Below are positions 11,679 through 22,888 of a stretch of DNA of 64,000 nucleotides, piece after piece. This stretch comes from Desmodesmus armatus (lineage: Eukaryota > Chlorophyta > Chlorophyceae > Sphaeropleales > Scenedesmaceae): NCBI GenBank assembly GCA_007449985.2, contig VIIQ02000031.1, forward strand, positions 124,001 to 188,000, read 5' to 3'. The notes under the pieces were generated by a model that was not told the DNA's origin, made no database searches, and saw only the letters and a list, made by a program, of their open reading frames with translations. The position numbers and the translations under genes were made by a program. How positions within the stretch are numbered: the first letter of the stretch is position 1; each line of letters starts with the position of its first letter.

Positions 11679-12628
11679 GTCCTCTGATCACTTTGTCAAC
11701 CAAAGATATGGTAGGCCTTTCGTAGGCAAACAAACTGTTTCAACTCAAAGATACAGTATCTGTTTCTACCACCAAGCAACCGATCCTGTCCTGGCTCGGC
11801 TTTGCGATGACGAGAGATGAGTTTGATCTGAGGGACCTGAGCCAACCTCGACTTTGACAGAGCGTCACACAACCACTACACGCAAACGAGCGAAAGGGAC
11901 ACCGCCCTGCACAGACAAAGTGACACAACCAGCAGGTTTGAACCCCCAACCAGCTGGCTGCAACTGCCCTGAGGGTACAATGTCAGCAGCTATGCCCAGC
12001 AACACAATTACAAAACACTCTGACTCTCTCATATTCAGCTGACTTGCTGTCATAGCGGCCATGTCATGCTGGGTCAGCACTGCCGCCAGCTGCACCAGGG
12101 TGTGTCAATTGATTGCAAGCACCTGGTCCTTGCCATGTCACGCGAGGACCGTACATCAGGACATGCTTCTACTGAGATAATTTGCAACGCTGTCACTACA
12201 GGCTCGCTGCGAAATTAGCCAGGTGCAATACAGGGGGCACGTTTCTGAAGTCACGACACAGTTGCAACAGCACCGTCGTGGGTGACGGGGGTCACATGGT
12301 CTGTGCAGCTTTGTGCTGGCTTTGACACGCGGCAAACGCTTGGTCAAGCTGTTCCATATTATTCATAGCCTACCCATATCGTGGCATTGTAATAAGATCG
12401 CAGAGGCTGAAGCTGCCGTGTCTGTCAACGAAAAGAAGTAGTAAGTGATGCATACCCTACCCATATCGTGGCACCTTTTCGTACTGTGCTCTTGCGGCAG
12501 TGGTGGGCTGCTGCCAAGCTGCCATGTTGCTGCACCTGACCAGTGGGAACTGGACGCTTTCTTGCAAAGTACGTTGCTGAAGGCTGTTGACAGCAAGAAT
12601 GGATCACCGTCATTCCATACAGTAGTAC

Positions 12629-12633
12629 TTACA
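12629..12633 (-). terminator. Possible poly(A) signal of the secreted orphan gene
   Basis: TGTAA on the minus strand, about 550 bases past the stop at 13184, at the end of the A/C-rich (plus strand) flank. Confidence 0.4.
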
Positions 12634-12986
12634 CACCAAATACGCCCCACAACACATTGGCAAAGCCCATGTTTCAGGGCAAAAACAACTTCGGAGCCCT
12701 TCCCTGGGGCATCTGAAGGACCCTTGGCGCTATGCTGACTGCGCCGATCCGACCTTGCATACATTCAGCAAGCCGTCGCGTAACGAACGACATAAAAGTA
12801 CTGGGCACTCCGAGACCCATCCGACTCAGTGGGTCTCACTCCAACTTCTACTTCACTCACACTTCAGCTTCTACCTTTGTCAGGTAGAAGACAGATGCTG
12901 GGAGCGACAAACTGAAAAAGCCCCAGTGCACTGCAACATGCTCGGATATTTTGGCAGTGCAGCAGGCTGTGGTGACCACAGTAGAC

Positions 12987-13056
12987 CAACAGCAGCACAC
13001 CACAAGCAACGACAAGCAACGACAGGTGCAACAGCAGCACACCACAAGCAACGACA
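12987..13056. repeat. 42-bp tandem repeat
   Basis: A 42-base unit beginning CAACAGCAGCACACCACAAG is followed by a second, partial copy from 13029. It lies in the presumed 3' UTR of the gene ending at 13184. Confidence 0.8.
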
Positions 13057-13183
13057 AAATCCGCTCCTATGCAGGTGCATGTTCGGCGTCACAGGTTTCA
13101 GGTGCATGCACTGCCCTGCACGGCTCCAGTTGCAAGTAGCTGCTGCCTATGCCCTGCAAACAATAGTGTACGTTGTGCGTAGT

Positions 13184-15167
13184 TTAGTAGTCCTTTGGCT
13201 TGTAGAAGGACAGTTCGACCTTGTAAGGGTCCAGCACGTAGGAGTCCTTGATCTCAGCATGTGTGGCCTCCGTCGCATCAGCAGTTTTGATGTAGCTCAC
13301 AAACTGGAAGGTACCATCGGAGTACTTGACGTTGTGCAGGCGGCTGTTGACGGTCATGGTGCCGTGGTACACGGTAGCAGTGACGACCTTGTAGTGCTTG
13401 TGACCGTACTCGTAGTCATACTCAGAGGCAGCAGTGGCCTGCAGCTGTGCTGGTGTGCTGGCGATGGTGCAGCTCTCCAAAGCCAGGTCGGCAGGCAGGC
13501 TGCTGACGATGGCATTCGTGAAACGGTACTTAGATCCCACGATGGTCAGCACCTGCAGGAAACAACCAGAAAGTGTCAGAGCTTTGTCGCACTAGTTGGG
13601 CGCTAAAGAGACAGAGGGGCTAGGCATGGTGTCGACAGCATGACAGCTTATTTGCCAGCTCCCATTCAATGTCACCACGCCCAAGGCTTTGCCTGGCTGC
13701 TGGATGCTGTGGCATTGAGGGAACAAAGGAGGCATGGAGATGTTCAGGGGGTTTCAAGCCTGCTTCCAACTTCAATTCACACACAACTCGTGAGTTGTAA
13801 CTGGTATCCGAGCGCTGTTTCACCCGACACATACATCCAGTGGAGACATCCACTCACCATCTTGTCACAGAAGGGGTGTCCGCACTCATCAGACTTCTCG
13901 TTCATGGAGCACTGAGCCACGAATGTTGCAGTCTTGAGCACTTTCTCAGAGACAGCAACACCAGTGCCAATGGGAGTCTCTGCAGCACAACAGGCAGGTG
14001 GGCACGACTCAGGTCAGGATCATTGGCATGAGCATCCTGAATGGCATTCATTGATGTTGCGGTGGCAGCAACAGGGCATCATGTTGTGGCTGATGACCAG
14101 CCTCATGTGCTGTGGACTGGATTGCACCGTGTGTTGGGACCAAGGGTGTGGAAGCATGCATGTGGCGGCTTTCATTGGCCCGTAAGCTGCTGAAGAGTCC
14201 TGGCAGTAATCATGGCAACATAAGCATAGCCAAGGCCGGCTGGAAGAGGCGAGGAGTGTGCAGGTCTATGGTCAGTGGGTCGACAGCACGCTGCCTGGTG
14301 ATGCCTTGGTCAGGCCAGGCTGACCATGACGGGTGATGTAACAACGTGAGCACCTCACGGTTGACTCACTGACAAAGAGTTTAAAATTGATGTTGCTGCC
14401 CTCTGCAACACCCTGTAACTGCTCCCCGCCGCTGCCGCATGCATAGTTGAGGGTATCTTTTGTCACACGACCTTGGTAGGCCCATGTGCTTCCCATGCGC
14501 TGCTGCAGAGGGCGAGGTAATTGTGTGGAGCTACTTGCCTGTGATCTGGCAGTCTCCCACTTCCACGGGCTTGTTCAGGTACTGGTTCAGCTCCTTGTTG
14601 TAGTAGTGCTTGGCATCGCAGCAGGTCAGACCATACCTGCAGTATGTAACACACGTGGGTGCATGGGCAGGCATGACTCAGTGCTTGAACGCCATAAGAA
14701 TGGTGATGGCAACATTGCTGTTGAGTGAAAAGCTGCACATGCCCCCACATGAGAGGCAGCAGGCTAACTGCCAGTTTGCTGTTGACTGAAACTGTCGCCC
14801 CCCATTGGATGCACCCTGTGACATCGGAAGATGCGTCTATTGTGATTACTGTTGCTTTCCTTTCTGAACAGCTGACGTTGGGCTGAGCTGGGGACAGGCT
14901 GGGACACTGTCGGGGGTGGTTAACTCACTCGGAGTAGACAGGAGTGCCCGATGGGAGACAGTTGCGCTTCGTCACGGCGCGAAGGCATGTATCAACTGTT
15001 TCGACCTCTCCATAGTAGTCCTCGCCCTGGCTGGGGGAGATAGCCTGAGCGCCTGCCTTCTGACTTCCGGAGGTAGCAGCGAGCCAATCGGCGAAGCTAG
15101 GCTTCTTCTCAGCTGCAGCTGCAGCAACAAGGCCAGCAGCCAGCACCAGCACGGTGAAGGAGCGCAT
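13184..15167 (-). CDS. Secreted protein of unknown function
   Basis: Five exons join in phase: 14929-15167, 14539-14636, 14370-14471, 13858-13979 and 13184-13552, giving 309 residues. The start at 15167 opens a signal peptide (MRSFTVLVLAAGLVAAAAAE). An upstream in-frame stretch has no better ATG. The middle has paired cysteines (DTCLRAVTKRNCLP, YGLTCCDAKHYYNKE, VGDCQITG, CSMNEKSDECGHPFCDK). The last exon is a Tyr/Val-rich, probably beta-strand domain (YDYEYGHKHYKVVTATVYHG, DPYKVELSFYKPKDY) with few cysteines. I do not recognise the family. Intron 2 appears to use a GC donor (AG|GCAAGT), and intron 2's acceptor is AAG. A luminal or extracellular location is inferred from the signal peptide and cysteines only. 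Confidence 0.75.
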
Positions 15168-15949
15168 ATTGGCTCTACTGGAAACCGCCAGGAGTTTTGA
15201 TGCGCCCAATGCTTCGAGCTACTGTTAAAACAATGTTGTTACGTGGCGAGAAGGTGAAGATGCCTTTAATAGGCTCCACACGTGCGGTGGATTCTTTCCT
15301 CGAACCCTTGTCACGGTCAGTCAGTCATTGCAGCCAAGGTATGGACCTTTCGACCAAACCTGATCATCACGATCAGCAACCATCAGGTGAATGCCAACCG
15401 CATGCGCAGGTGAATGCCACCATCAGGTCAGCATGGTGCATGGATGCCCCTTGTCCCCTGAGCCCCCTGGGTTACGTACATAACACAATGTTGTTTTTGT
15501 GTTACGCACCTATCTGTGAGAGAGATTCAAGTGAAGACATGCATCCCCGGGCAAACCGCATATATTACGGGCAGTACATAGTACTGCCCGTAATTCAGTA
15601 AAGTAATAGCTAGTACTGTACCACCAGGGTCAAGGGGTAGTATGTTGTATGTATGTGTGCAACGAGGAGGTTGCATGTATGTATGCAATGAGTATGTGCC
15701 ACCAAGTTGCATGAGTACGTTCAAGCTGGCCCCCCCCAAGATGGACGATGGCGTTCAACAACCGAGCCTTGACTTCGCTTGTTTGAAACGTCAGTTGAAA
15801 CCTCAGCACCCTCAAATCTGCACGTAAACAGCCGAACGGGTCTGTTCAAGCTTGCATCGGCTTTGATTGAGTTTCAGGCCGGTCTCTTCGTTGCTTCCGC
15901 CCGTTGTATCGACAGTGTTCTTCAGATCAGATCAGTACAGCCCCCAGCA
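15168..15949. promoter_or_regulatory. Divergent intergenic region
   Basis: It separates two genes transcribed away from each other and should contain both promoters. Visible structure is a perfect 31-base hairpin at 15564-15594 and a short TGTATGTATG-rich stretch at about 15640-15710. No clear TATA box was assigned. Confidence 0.5.
15564..15594. repeat. Perfect inverted repeat, 14-bp arms and 3-base loop
   Basis: The arm ATTACGGGCAGTAC is followed by ATA and then its exact complement. It lies midway between two divergent genes. Confidence 0.9.
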
Positions 15950-16338
15950 ATGGCTGCACCGCCACCTGATGCTGGATCAGGTACAAATGTCACATATACT
16001 TTCCTTCACTCACTTAAGCCTTCTGCCTTCGCTGACACAAGTGCCCTGGCTCCCATGCAGATGACCATTTGCACTGGGCGGTTGGATACGATCCCAGCAC
16101 CCCAAAGAACCTGCGCTTCATGCGAGGGGATGAGGTCGTGCTGGAGCTGCAGTCCAAATGGGGTTTAACCACCCAGCAAGCTGAGGAGGCTCTACTGTTT
16201 GTCAGCTGGTGGGCAACTCCGACCCAGATCGGGCAACTGCTGGTTGCGGCGTCCAGCGACAAACTCCACCCTCATGTGCAGCAGTTACTATGGGATAGAC
16301 AGAAAGCGCTGATTCGCCTCTTAAATACCCTGAAGCAT

Positions 16339-16369
<31 letters not shown>

Positions 16370-17040
16370 GGGCAGCAGCTGCTGGTGCAGCAGGGGCAGC
16401 AGGGGCAGCAGGTGGCGTGGAGGGTGCCGCAGCAGCTGCAGGTGGGGTGCCTGGCGCAGCAGCAGCAGCAGCAGCTGCAGGTGGGGTGCCAGGTGCTGCA
16501 GCAGCAGCTGCAGGTGGGGTGCCAGGTGCTGCAGCAGCGGCCCCTGCTGGGACAGGCTACGCAGCAATGGGCCCCTCAGCCGGCATGTATTCCGCCATGT
16601 GGGAAGCAGCAGGTAGCAATGCTGGCATGGCCTACGGTGGAGGCTCTGCTGAAGTCCCTGCTGGGGGCAGGGGTCGGGGAGGACGTGCAGGCAGCAGCAG
16701 GGGCGGCGGCAGGGGCGGCGGCAGGGACGCCCTCATATCTGCTCCTGTAGTTGTTCTGCTGCAGGTCCAGCACGTCCAGTTTGAGGTTGCCATCGGCATG
16801 GGCGCAGTGCAGGTGTGTGCCCCCACAGCACACAGGGCACTCCTCCTGCTTGACACCACGGCACCGCTCCAGGTGATGCTGCAGCTCCCGGAACACTGTG
16901 TAGCCACTGCTCAAAGCCTCATGGTCAATGCTCCGCACCTGTATGGCAAGGGGGGGGGGGGGTGCAGCGAGTGCGCCTGTGAGATATCTGTGGTAGTCTC
17001 AGGTGCGTCAACCGACAACAAAGCTGTTATAAAACGCTGA
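15950..17040 (+). CDS. Repeat protein: helical head, poly-Q, VPG-Ala repeats, RGG tail
   Basis: Exon 1 is 15950-15980 (MAAPPPDAGS). Exon 2 begins at 16061 and joins in phase, giving DDHLHWAVGYDPSTPKNLRF. A head of about 95 residues, probably helical (ELQSKWGLTTQQAEEALLF, LLWDRQKALIRLLNTL), is followed by about ten Gln at about 16340. Then come Gly/Ala tracts with GGVPGAAAAA units and a Gly/Arg tail (GGRGRGGRAGSSRGGGRGGG) near 16665-16725. RGG tails usually bind RNA, and VPG-Ala units recall elastin-like disordered repeats. A condensate or RNA-granule role would be speculative. The frame stays open to 17040, but from about 16735 it is the antisense of a transposase-like gene, so the true end may be nearer 16735. 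I do not know the head domain. Confidence 0.6.
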
Positions 17041-18611
17041 CCTGTGTTGGACACTTGTGCGCGCGTTTGCCGACAGCATCAAGCCATTGAAGGTTCAAGA
17101 AAGGTGGTGAAGGGCAGGGCGGGCGACAATGCAAAGCTCAATTCAGCCATGCAGTTGGTCAACAGACATGGGATGTTCTGGCAGCCCACCTGGTTGTAAA
17201 CACGGGCACCAACTGCATCCAGAGCCTTGGCACGACTCTCCCACCCTGTCGGGCGCTGAAGCAGCAGCTCCTGCCGAATGCGGGTGAGCTCGCGCAGCTC
17301 CAAGAACGTCTGGTTGTTGGAGTGCAGGCTGTGAGGGTACAGCCTCAACTGCAGCAAGTCCGCCCATGACTGCCACTTCTCCTTCCCACAGCCGCTGCAT
17401 ATGTAGAGGGCCTTGACAAAATCAAGGCGGCCTGCAGCACATGCATGCAGCAAAGGAGGGCAGCAACATCATGGAACACAGTCAAACGCAAGGCAGCTGG
17501 CTGTGCACACGCGCAGCCACAGGGGTGGGATGGTGAGGTTACCTGCAGCTCAGCTGCCAAGGATTGCTACAAATCCTGCATCCATTGGCACCGGCTGCCA
17601 TACGGTTCTCTTTCACCAGCCCAAAGCCTGTCTTCCATACGCACCATAGCCTGTGATGACGATAAGCTTCTTCTGCTTGTCCTTGTCATATGTAGCGGGA
17701 GCCAACGTCCAGCCCCCGCTGCCACAACTGCATGGACCTGGTGGCGTGTTATAGCACCTCGGGAGGTCCACCCAGTCCTCCTGCTGTGGGTCATACTGCA
17801 GCTGAGTGGGCCTCAGCGGCTGCCTGAACCCATTCAGCAGGCCCTCGCGTTCATGGGTGTGCGCCCAGCTGTGCTGCTGCTGGTCGTGTGCTTCACACAG
17901 CAGCAGCCCACCCTGCTGGCAGCTGCAGCACCTGACTGTTGCCACTGCTGAACAGCCTGTATGCTGGCACTGCAGACCTGCTGGCACTGACTGTGCTTTC
18001 ACCAAGCCTTCCAGCAACTCAGCCACTTGTGCCTGCTTGAGGCCCTCTGGGTCCTGCTCACGAAGGCGCTCCTCTGCAGGCAGTAAAGATGAAGCAATGG
18101 CAACGAAGCACTTAGTGATCGCCTTGGTGTTGAGTGCTGAGAGCGAAGCCAGCACTGCTCAGGTGATGCGGCAGCATTGACCACAACACCTACCTCTGTA
18201 CCCGCTGTCAAGCTCTGCCACCATGCCAACCTCATCTGCAGACAGCTGGTGCAGGTTTTGCTCAAAGGTGCTGTCAGGGTGTGCACCGTGCTGCTGCTGC
18301 TGCTGTTGCTGCGATGGCCCGGGCCTTTGCCCAGCTGCCTGCTGTGGGAGTGTCGGACCCCTGTGCTCCTGGTGCTGCCGTTCCTGCTGCTGCAACTTCT
18401 GTTCTCTGAGTCGAGCCTTGTTGCTGGCCAGCTCCTGCCGCAGCTCTGACTCGAGGTGCTGGGCATTGGCCTCTGCTGTTGCTTCTGCCTCTGCTGCTGT
18501 CCGCTTCTTTCTGACCCGCTTGGGTTTGTCTCCATTAGCTGCTGCACTCTGCGCTATCTCATCAGCTAGCAAAGTTTCTAGCTCCTCTGTTGTGTAGTCA
18601 CGCTTTGGCAT
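16576..18611 (-). CDS. KDZ-type transposase-like protein, truncated after the first catalytic Asp
   Basis: Four exons join in phase: 18194-18611, 17645-18073, 17190-17431 and 16576-16938. The start at 18611 gives MPKRDYTTEELETLL, then a charged, Q-rich helical region. A zinc-binding cluster follows (CQHTGCSAVATVRCCSC, LLCEAHDQQQH), then CSCGSGG and a CxC-like segment (YICSGCGKEKWQSW). The last part has LERCRGVKQ, CPVCCGG and HADGNLKL. This order of Cys clusters followed by CPxC and a DGN motif is that of Kyakuja-Dileera-Zisupton transposases, where the DGN Asp begins the RNase H-like catalytic core. Here the frame ends about 70 residues later in Ala/Pro-rich sequence that is antisense to the RGG gene, so the catalytic core is missing. 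It may be a dying element or a domesticated DNA-binding fragment. I found no terminal inverted repeats. Confidence 0.72.
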
Positions 18612-19383
18612 TGGCCTGATCTGGACTAGTCGTTGATCTCAACAAGGCTTGCTTGCTGTGGAGTGGGGACGTTCAGCGTTGAGAGATACCAAGATACTTG
18701 AAATCGTTTCTGAGCGATAAATGATGATGCCTGCGGCAGTCTGGGGCTTTCTGGACGATAAAATCCCTAAAGGAGGTATGTTGGTTGCGTGTGTGCAACA
18801 AGGGATGTAACAACTACGCTGAACGCTGACGTGCAACCTGGACCTGGGACGGGTTTGCACGCATATGTGCAACAAGGACCCCCGCGCCGTAGGTGTGGTG
18901 GTGGTGCTCAAGAACGAGGACCAGCAGGAGGTAGCGAGCCAGGATTGCCCTGAGCAAGGCATCGCAAACAGTAGACTAGAATGAATCTAGAAAACATGAG
19001 AAGACGGACCCACTGCTGGCAAGACAACAGGTGGGCGAGCTCAGTGTATCCCGTGCATCGTATCGCTTGTTGACCTCTAATTACGAGCTTGCAAATGCGA
19101 CTGAGGAGCAGCTGAGGGCACGGAGGCCGAGGCCAGCTTGCACTGAGAGCAGCCCCAATTTCAGCACGTTTCAGCGGCGCAAGCAGCCGAGGGGTGCGCT
19201 CAAACTCACCTTGAACACGTTAGATCGCGCTTGCTTACCCGGGTTTCTGTCTAAGCACGCATCACTCCTGGTGTCAACCCGTGCGTGATCTGATGTTGCA
19301 GTTGTGAAGCCCTTCCCTGCATCAGCCAGTGATTCGTTAATGCTCATTGCCGGTTGGTGAGTGGGTGCAAGTCAAGTTCTAAC
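18612..19383. promoter_or_regulatory. Divergent region between KDZ-like and AP2 genes
   Basis: 770 bases between two divergent starts, expected to hold both promoters and the AP2 5' UTR. I see no clear core promoter element and no RNA gene. Confidence 0.45.
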
Positions 19384-22300
19384 ATGGCTGAAGACAAGCA
19401 GAACGACCAGCAGCAGCTGCAGGGGGTCACATATGACCCCAAACGACTGCGATGGAAGTCCAGGATCCACTTTGCAGGACAGGAGCGATACATCGGCAGG
19501 TGAGCAAAGATAGGCTGTTACTGTATGACACTCAACGTCCTGGGAAGCTGGCAGCAGCACAGAATTGTTCTGCTTCTGCACAACTTCTGCACAACTTCTT
19601 GACACTGCATGATGTGGGACTGGGGGGTGGGACATGATTCATGGAGTATGCACAACACCTATGCCACTGCACCCGGGCGTCTCCAAGTCGATTGTTCAAC
19701 TGTTTCTGTCACCACCCCATCGTACTGGCCTGCCCAGGTACAAGAATAACATCGAAGCAGCACTGGCCTACGACCAGGCAGCACGCATCATCAATGCAGT
19801 AGTGCTGGCCTGTCCTGATGCAGCAGCAGACGCGACCAGCACTAGGAGGCGCAGCAGGCAGCTCAACTTCCCTGACCTGTTCCCCAACGATCCTGCGGTG
19901 GCCACAAGGCTGCATGCTATCATTACCGCAGCAGTCCCGGCAGCAGCAGACGCAGCAGAAGAAGCCATTGCTGCCAACGAAGCAGCAGCAGAAGCCGCGG
20001 CGCAGAAGCACCCTGCAGATGCCGCGCAGCTGTCCGAGCTGGCACAGCTTGCTTCTGAGCAGCTGGCAAACGGCTTTGCTGGCCCAGAACACAGCGATGC
20101 CTCCGCTGCTGCGGCTGCCCTCATGCGTGCGCCGAGCGGCATCTCTGCTGCAACAGCAACAGAGCGCACCGCAAGCCCGGCGCCCCCTGGCGCTGATGCT
20201 GACAGTGCTGCATTTGGTGATGCTTCAGAGGCAGCATCAGGGGCAGCTGCTGCTGACGCAGCCGCCGCAGCTGCTGCACCTGCTGCTGGCAGCAAGAGAG
20301 CAGCTGCCACAAAGAAGCGTGGAAGGCCAAAAAGTACGCGCACCAGCCAGCGCAAGCGCCAGGCTTCAGCCAAAGCAGTGGCAGCAGCGGCAGCAGCAGC
20401 GGCGGCGGCTGCCGACCCCGCAGTATCAGCAGACACTGTAGATGCAGGGGGTGCGTGGGACACAGGAGACGATGCTGTCACCGACACAGAAGCCATGGAT
20501 ATGGACGTCTTTGCTGCTGCTGCTGCCGCAGGGGCAGCAGCCGCCGCCGCTGCAGCAGCAGCAGAGGCAACCGTCAGCGCCCAGGGCGGCAGCTGTGACA
20601 ACAACACAGCATCGACAGCCGCAGAACCCGCAGCCGCAGCAGGTGACACCGCAGCAGCAGACGACGCGCCCCTGATCATGCACCCGCAGCTGCCGGAGAT
20701 ATCCGCGCCCCTGTCGCTGCAGGCGCCACAGCAGCAGGACATGCCGCAGTCCCCCGCAGCCCCTGAGCTCCAGCCACCTGCAGCGTCCGCTACAGATGCC
20801 GCCGCGGCTGCGGCCGCAGCAACCCCGGCTGCGTTTGACACCTGCATCGACTCTGCTGACTGGGACGGTCTCATGGCTCTCATAGGGGTGGGGGACCAGC
20901 TGCCACCAGACCCCCTGTTGGCCTTACCGAGCCTCCCACTGGCCTTGGCCCAGCACCACTCTGGCCTCGGCTTCGGGTTTGGCTCAGGGTTTGGTTCAGG
21001 CCAGCAGGGTTTTGCTGTGTCACAGCCTCCAGCAGCCCTTCAGGAGGATGGCCAGCAGGGTCCCCACCTGCAGCAGCAGCGGCAGCAGACAGAGCGGGCC
21101 GCCGCCCAGCAGGACCCGCAGCAGTTTGAGGACCCTGCTGCAGCACTGCTGCCTCTAGCAGATGACATTTTGGGTCAGTGCATGCTCATGGAGGCTGGCA
21201 GTGCTGAGCTGCAGGGCAGCACGGACAGCAGCAAGCCCTCCTGCACACCAGCACCTTACAGCCTTGCAGAGCTACCGCTGTTTGATGTGCAGCCGCTGCC
21301 GCTGCCGCTGCCCCAGCTGCAGCAGCAGTTCCAGCAGCAGCTGCCTGCTAGTAGCTACTTCCCAAGCAGCGCAGCAGGCTTTGGCAGGGGGCTGGAGGCC
21401 CCCACACTGCTGCCTGTCGGGGATCAGGATCTGCTCGCCCCTTTAGCAGCACGGGCAGGCAGCAACAGCAGCACAAGCACAGGCTTTGCAGCTGCGGCTG
21501 CTGCTGCTGGCGCTGCGGCGCTGCAGATACCCCTGCCAGAGCCTAGTCTGCTCAGTAGCTTGCTGCTGGGCGGCAACAACCGCAACAGCCAGCAGCAAGC
21601 ACCCTCAGACGCCAGTGAGGGGCTTACAGGCCTCCCACGCAGCCACAGTGGGCAGTTGGGATACAGCAGAGAGCAGCTGCTGCCGCCACCCCTTCCGCAG
21701 CAGCTGCGGCAGCTGCAGCACCAGCAGAATATGCAGCGGCAGCTGTCGCTGCCGTGGCTTGCGCAGTCCGACAGACAAATGCAGCTGCCTGCTGCGATAT
21801 ACAGCAACCAACATCATCAGCAGCAGCAGATGCAGAGGAACCTGTCTCTGCAGCTGCCAACCCTGCTGCCAATCGACAGGTGTGCTGGGCAGCGGCCGAG
21901 CCCTGCAGCGACTGCTGCTGGTACCAGCAGCACACTCATGCCTCCTCCTTTTGGTGGCTTTGCCGGCCCTGTGCAGCCTGACCTGACAGCAGGGCCAGCA
22001 CCAGGGGGTATGCTGAGTGGTGTGGAGCCTTCTCCTGCAGCTGCTGTGTGGTCTGAGGGTCCCTTTGCGGCTCTAGCTGCGCTGGGGGGTACCTGTACCT
22101 CCGCAGGTCCTGCAGCTTTCGGGGGAGACTTGGCGGCTGTCTCAGGCAGCGAAGCTGCCTCGTCAGCAGCAACTAACTCAGCGGTGATGCATCACGGGCA
22201 GCATTCCTTCCCCAGCGGTGGACTCACGATGGCAGCACCCTCAGGGGTGGGAGAGGGAGCAGACACTGCCTGGGCAGCAGGGCTAGCTACTGCTCGGGCT

Positions 22301-22888
22301 GGTGACGCAAGCACAGCAGAAGCTGCTCCAGCAGCAGCACCCCCAGAGGGTCTTCTGGCGTGTATCAAGACCCCGCAGCAGGCCCTGGCGGTTACTGGCA
22401 GCTGCCTACATGCCCTTACAGACCTCGAGCTTCACGTCCTACAGCAACCGCGGAGCATCGGGGCAGTAGGGGCCATGCTGGACTGGCTGCAGGCTGCCTG
22501 GCATCGTGAGGTGGTGGCCAGCCAGGCAGTACCTCTGACAGCAGGCCCGGCAGCAGTGGCGGCTGCGGCTGCTGCTGCCAAAGCCGCCCAGCCGTCGGCG
22601 GCGCAGCCGTCGCACCTGTCGCTGCTGCTGCTCGACCGGCTGATGCTGCTGGTTGCGCAGGTGCTTGCCAACAGCCCTACAGATAACGCGATGCAGCGGG
22701 GGTTCTTGCTTGAGGTTTTGGCGCACCTTCAGCAGGGTTTGAGCGAGGTTCAGGATGTGATTGTGGTGCATGGGGGTCAGGCGGCTCTCTGCCGGGACTA
22801 CCTCCTTGCCTGGGGAGCCAACAAGGCTGCAGCTTGCAGCAGCACTTTGGTGGGGTCTGTGATCGAGCGGCTGGTGCATCTGCTGTAA
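19384..22888 (+). CDS. AP2-domain / AT-hook transcriptional regulator, 1088 residues
   Basis: Exon 1 (19384-19499) and exon 2 (19738-22888) join across an Arg codon. The AP2/ERF DNA-binding domain is at about residues 14-95: VTYDPKRLRWKSRIHFAGQ, then YIGRYKNNIEAALAYDQAAR and, after an insert, LNFPD. The intron falls between the second and third strands of the domain. An AT-hook (KKRGRPKSTR) lies near residue 230, followed by basic RTSQRKRQ, a likely nuclear signal. Residues about 300-900 are low complexity (poly-A, poly-Q, Ser/Pro/Leu) like an activation region. A compact helical C-terminal domain (about 906-1088) contains CIKTPQQALAV, LELHVLQQPRSIGAV, LLLLDRLMLLVAQVLANSP and LVGSVIERLVHLL. 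It looks conserved, but I cannot name it. The start is the first ATG in frame with the domain. Target genes are unknown. Confidence 0.9.

Larger units (their letters stand above)
11679..13183. other. Stretch between RPN12 and the secreted orphan gene
   Basis: The left part should hold the RPN12 promoter. The right part (about 12630-13183) is A/C-rich on the plus strand and fits the 3' UTR of the minus-strand gene ending at 13184. A direct repeat CTACCCATATCGTGGCA occurs at about 12370 and 12463. No further gene was found. Confidence 0.5.

Noticed and set aside
12755..13606. Plus-strand frame of 283 codons
   Set aside because: Antisense to the last exon and 3' UTR of the secreted orphan; no features of its own.
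19768..20883. Minus-strand frame of 371 codons opposite the AP2 gene
   Set aside because: Shadow of GCA/CAG-rich coding sequence, read as Ala/Ser on the other strand.
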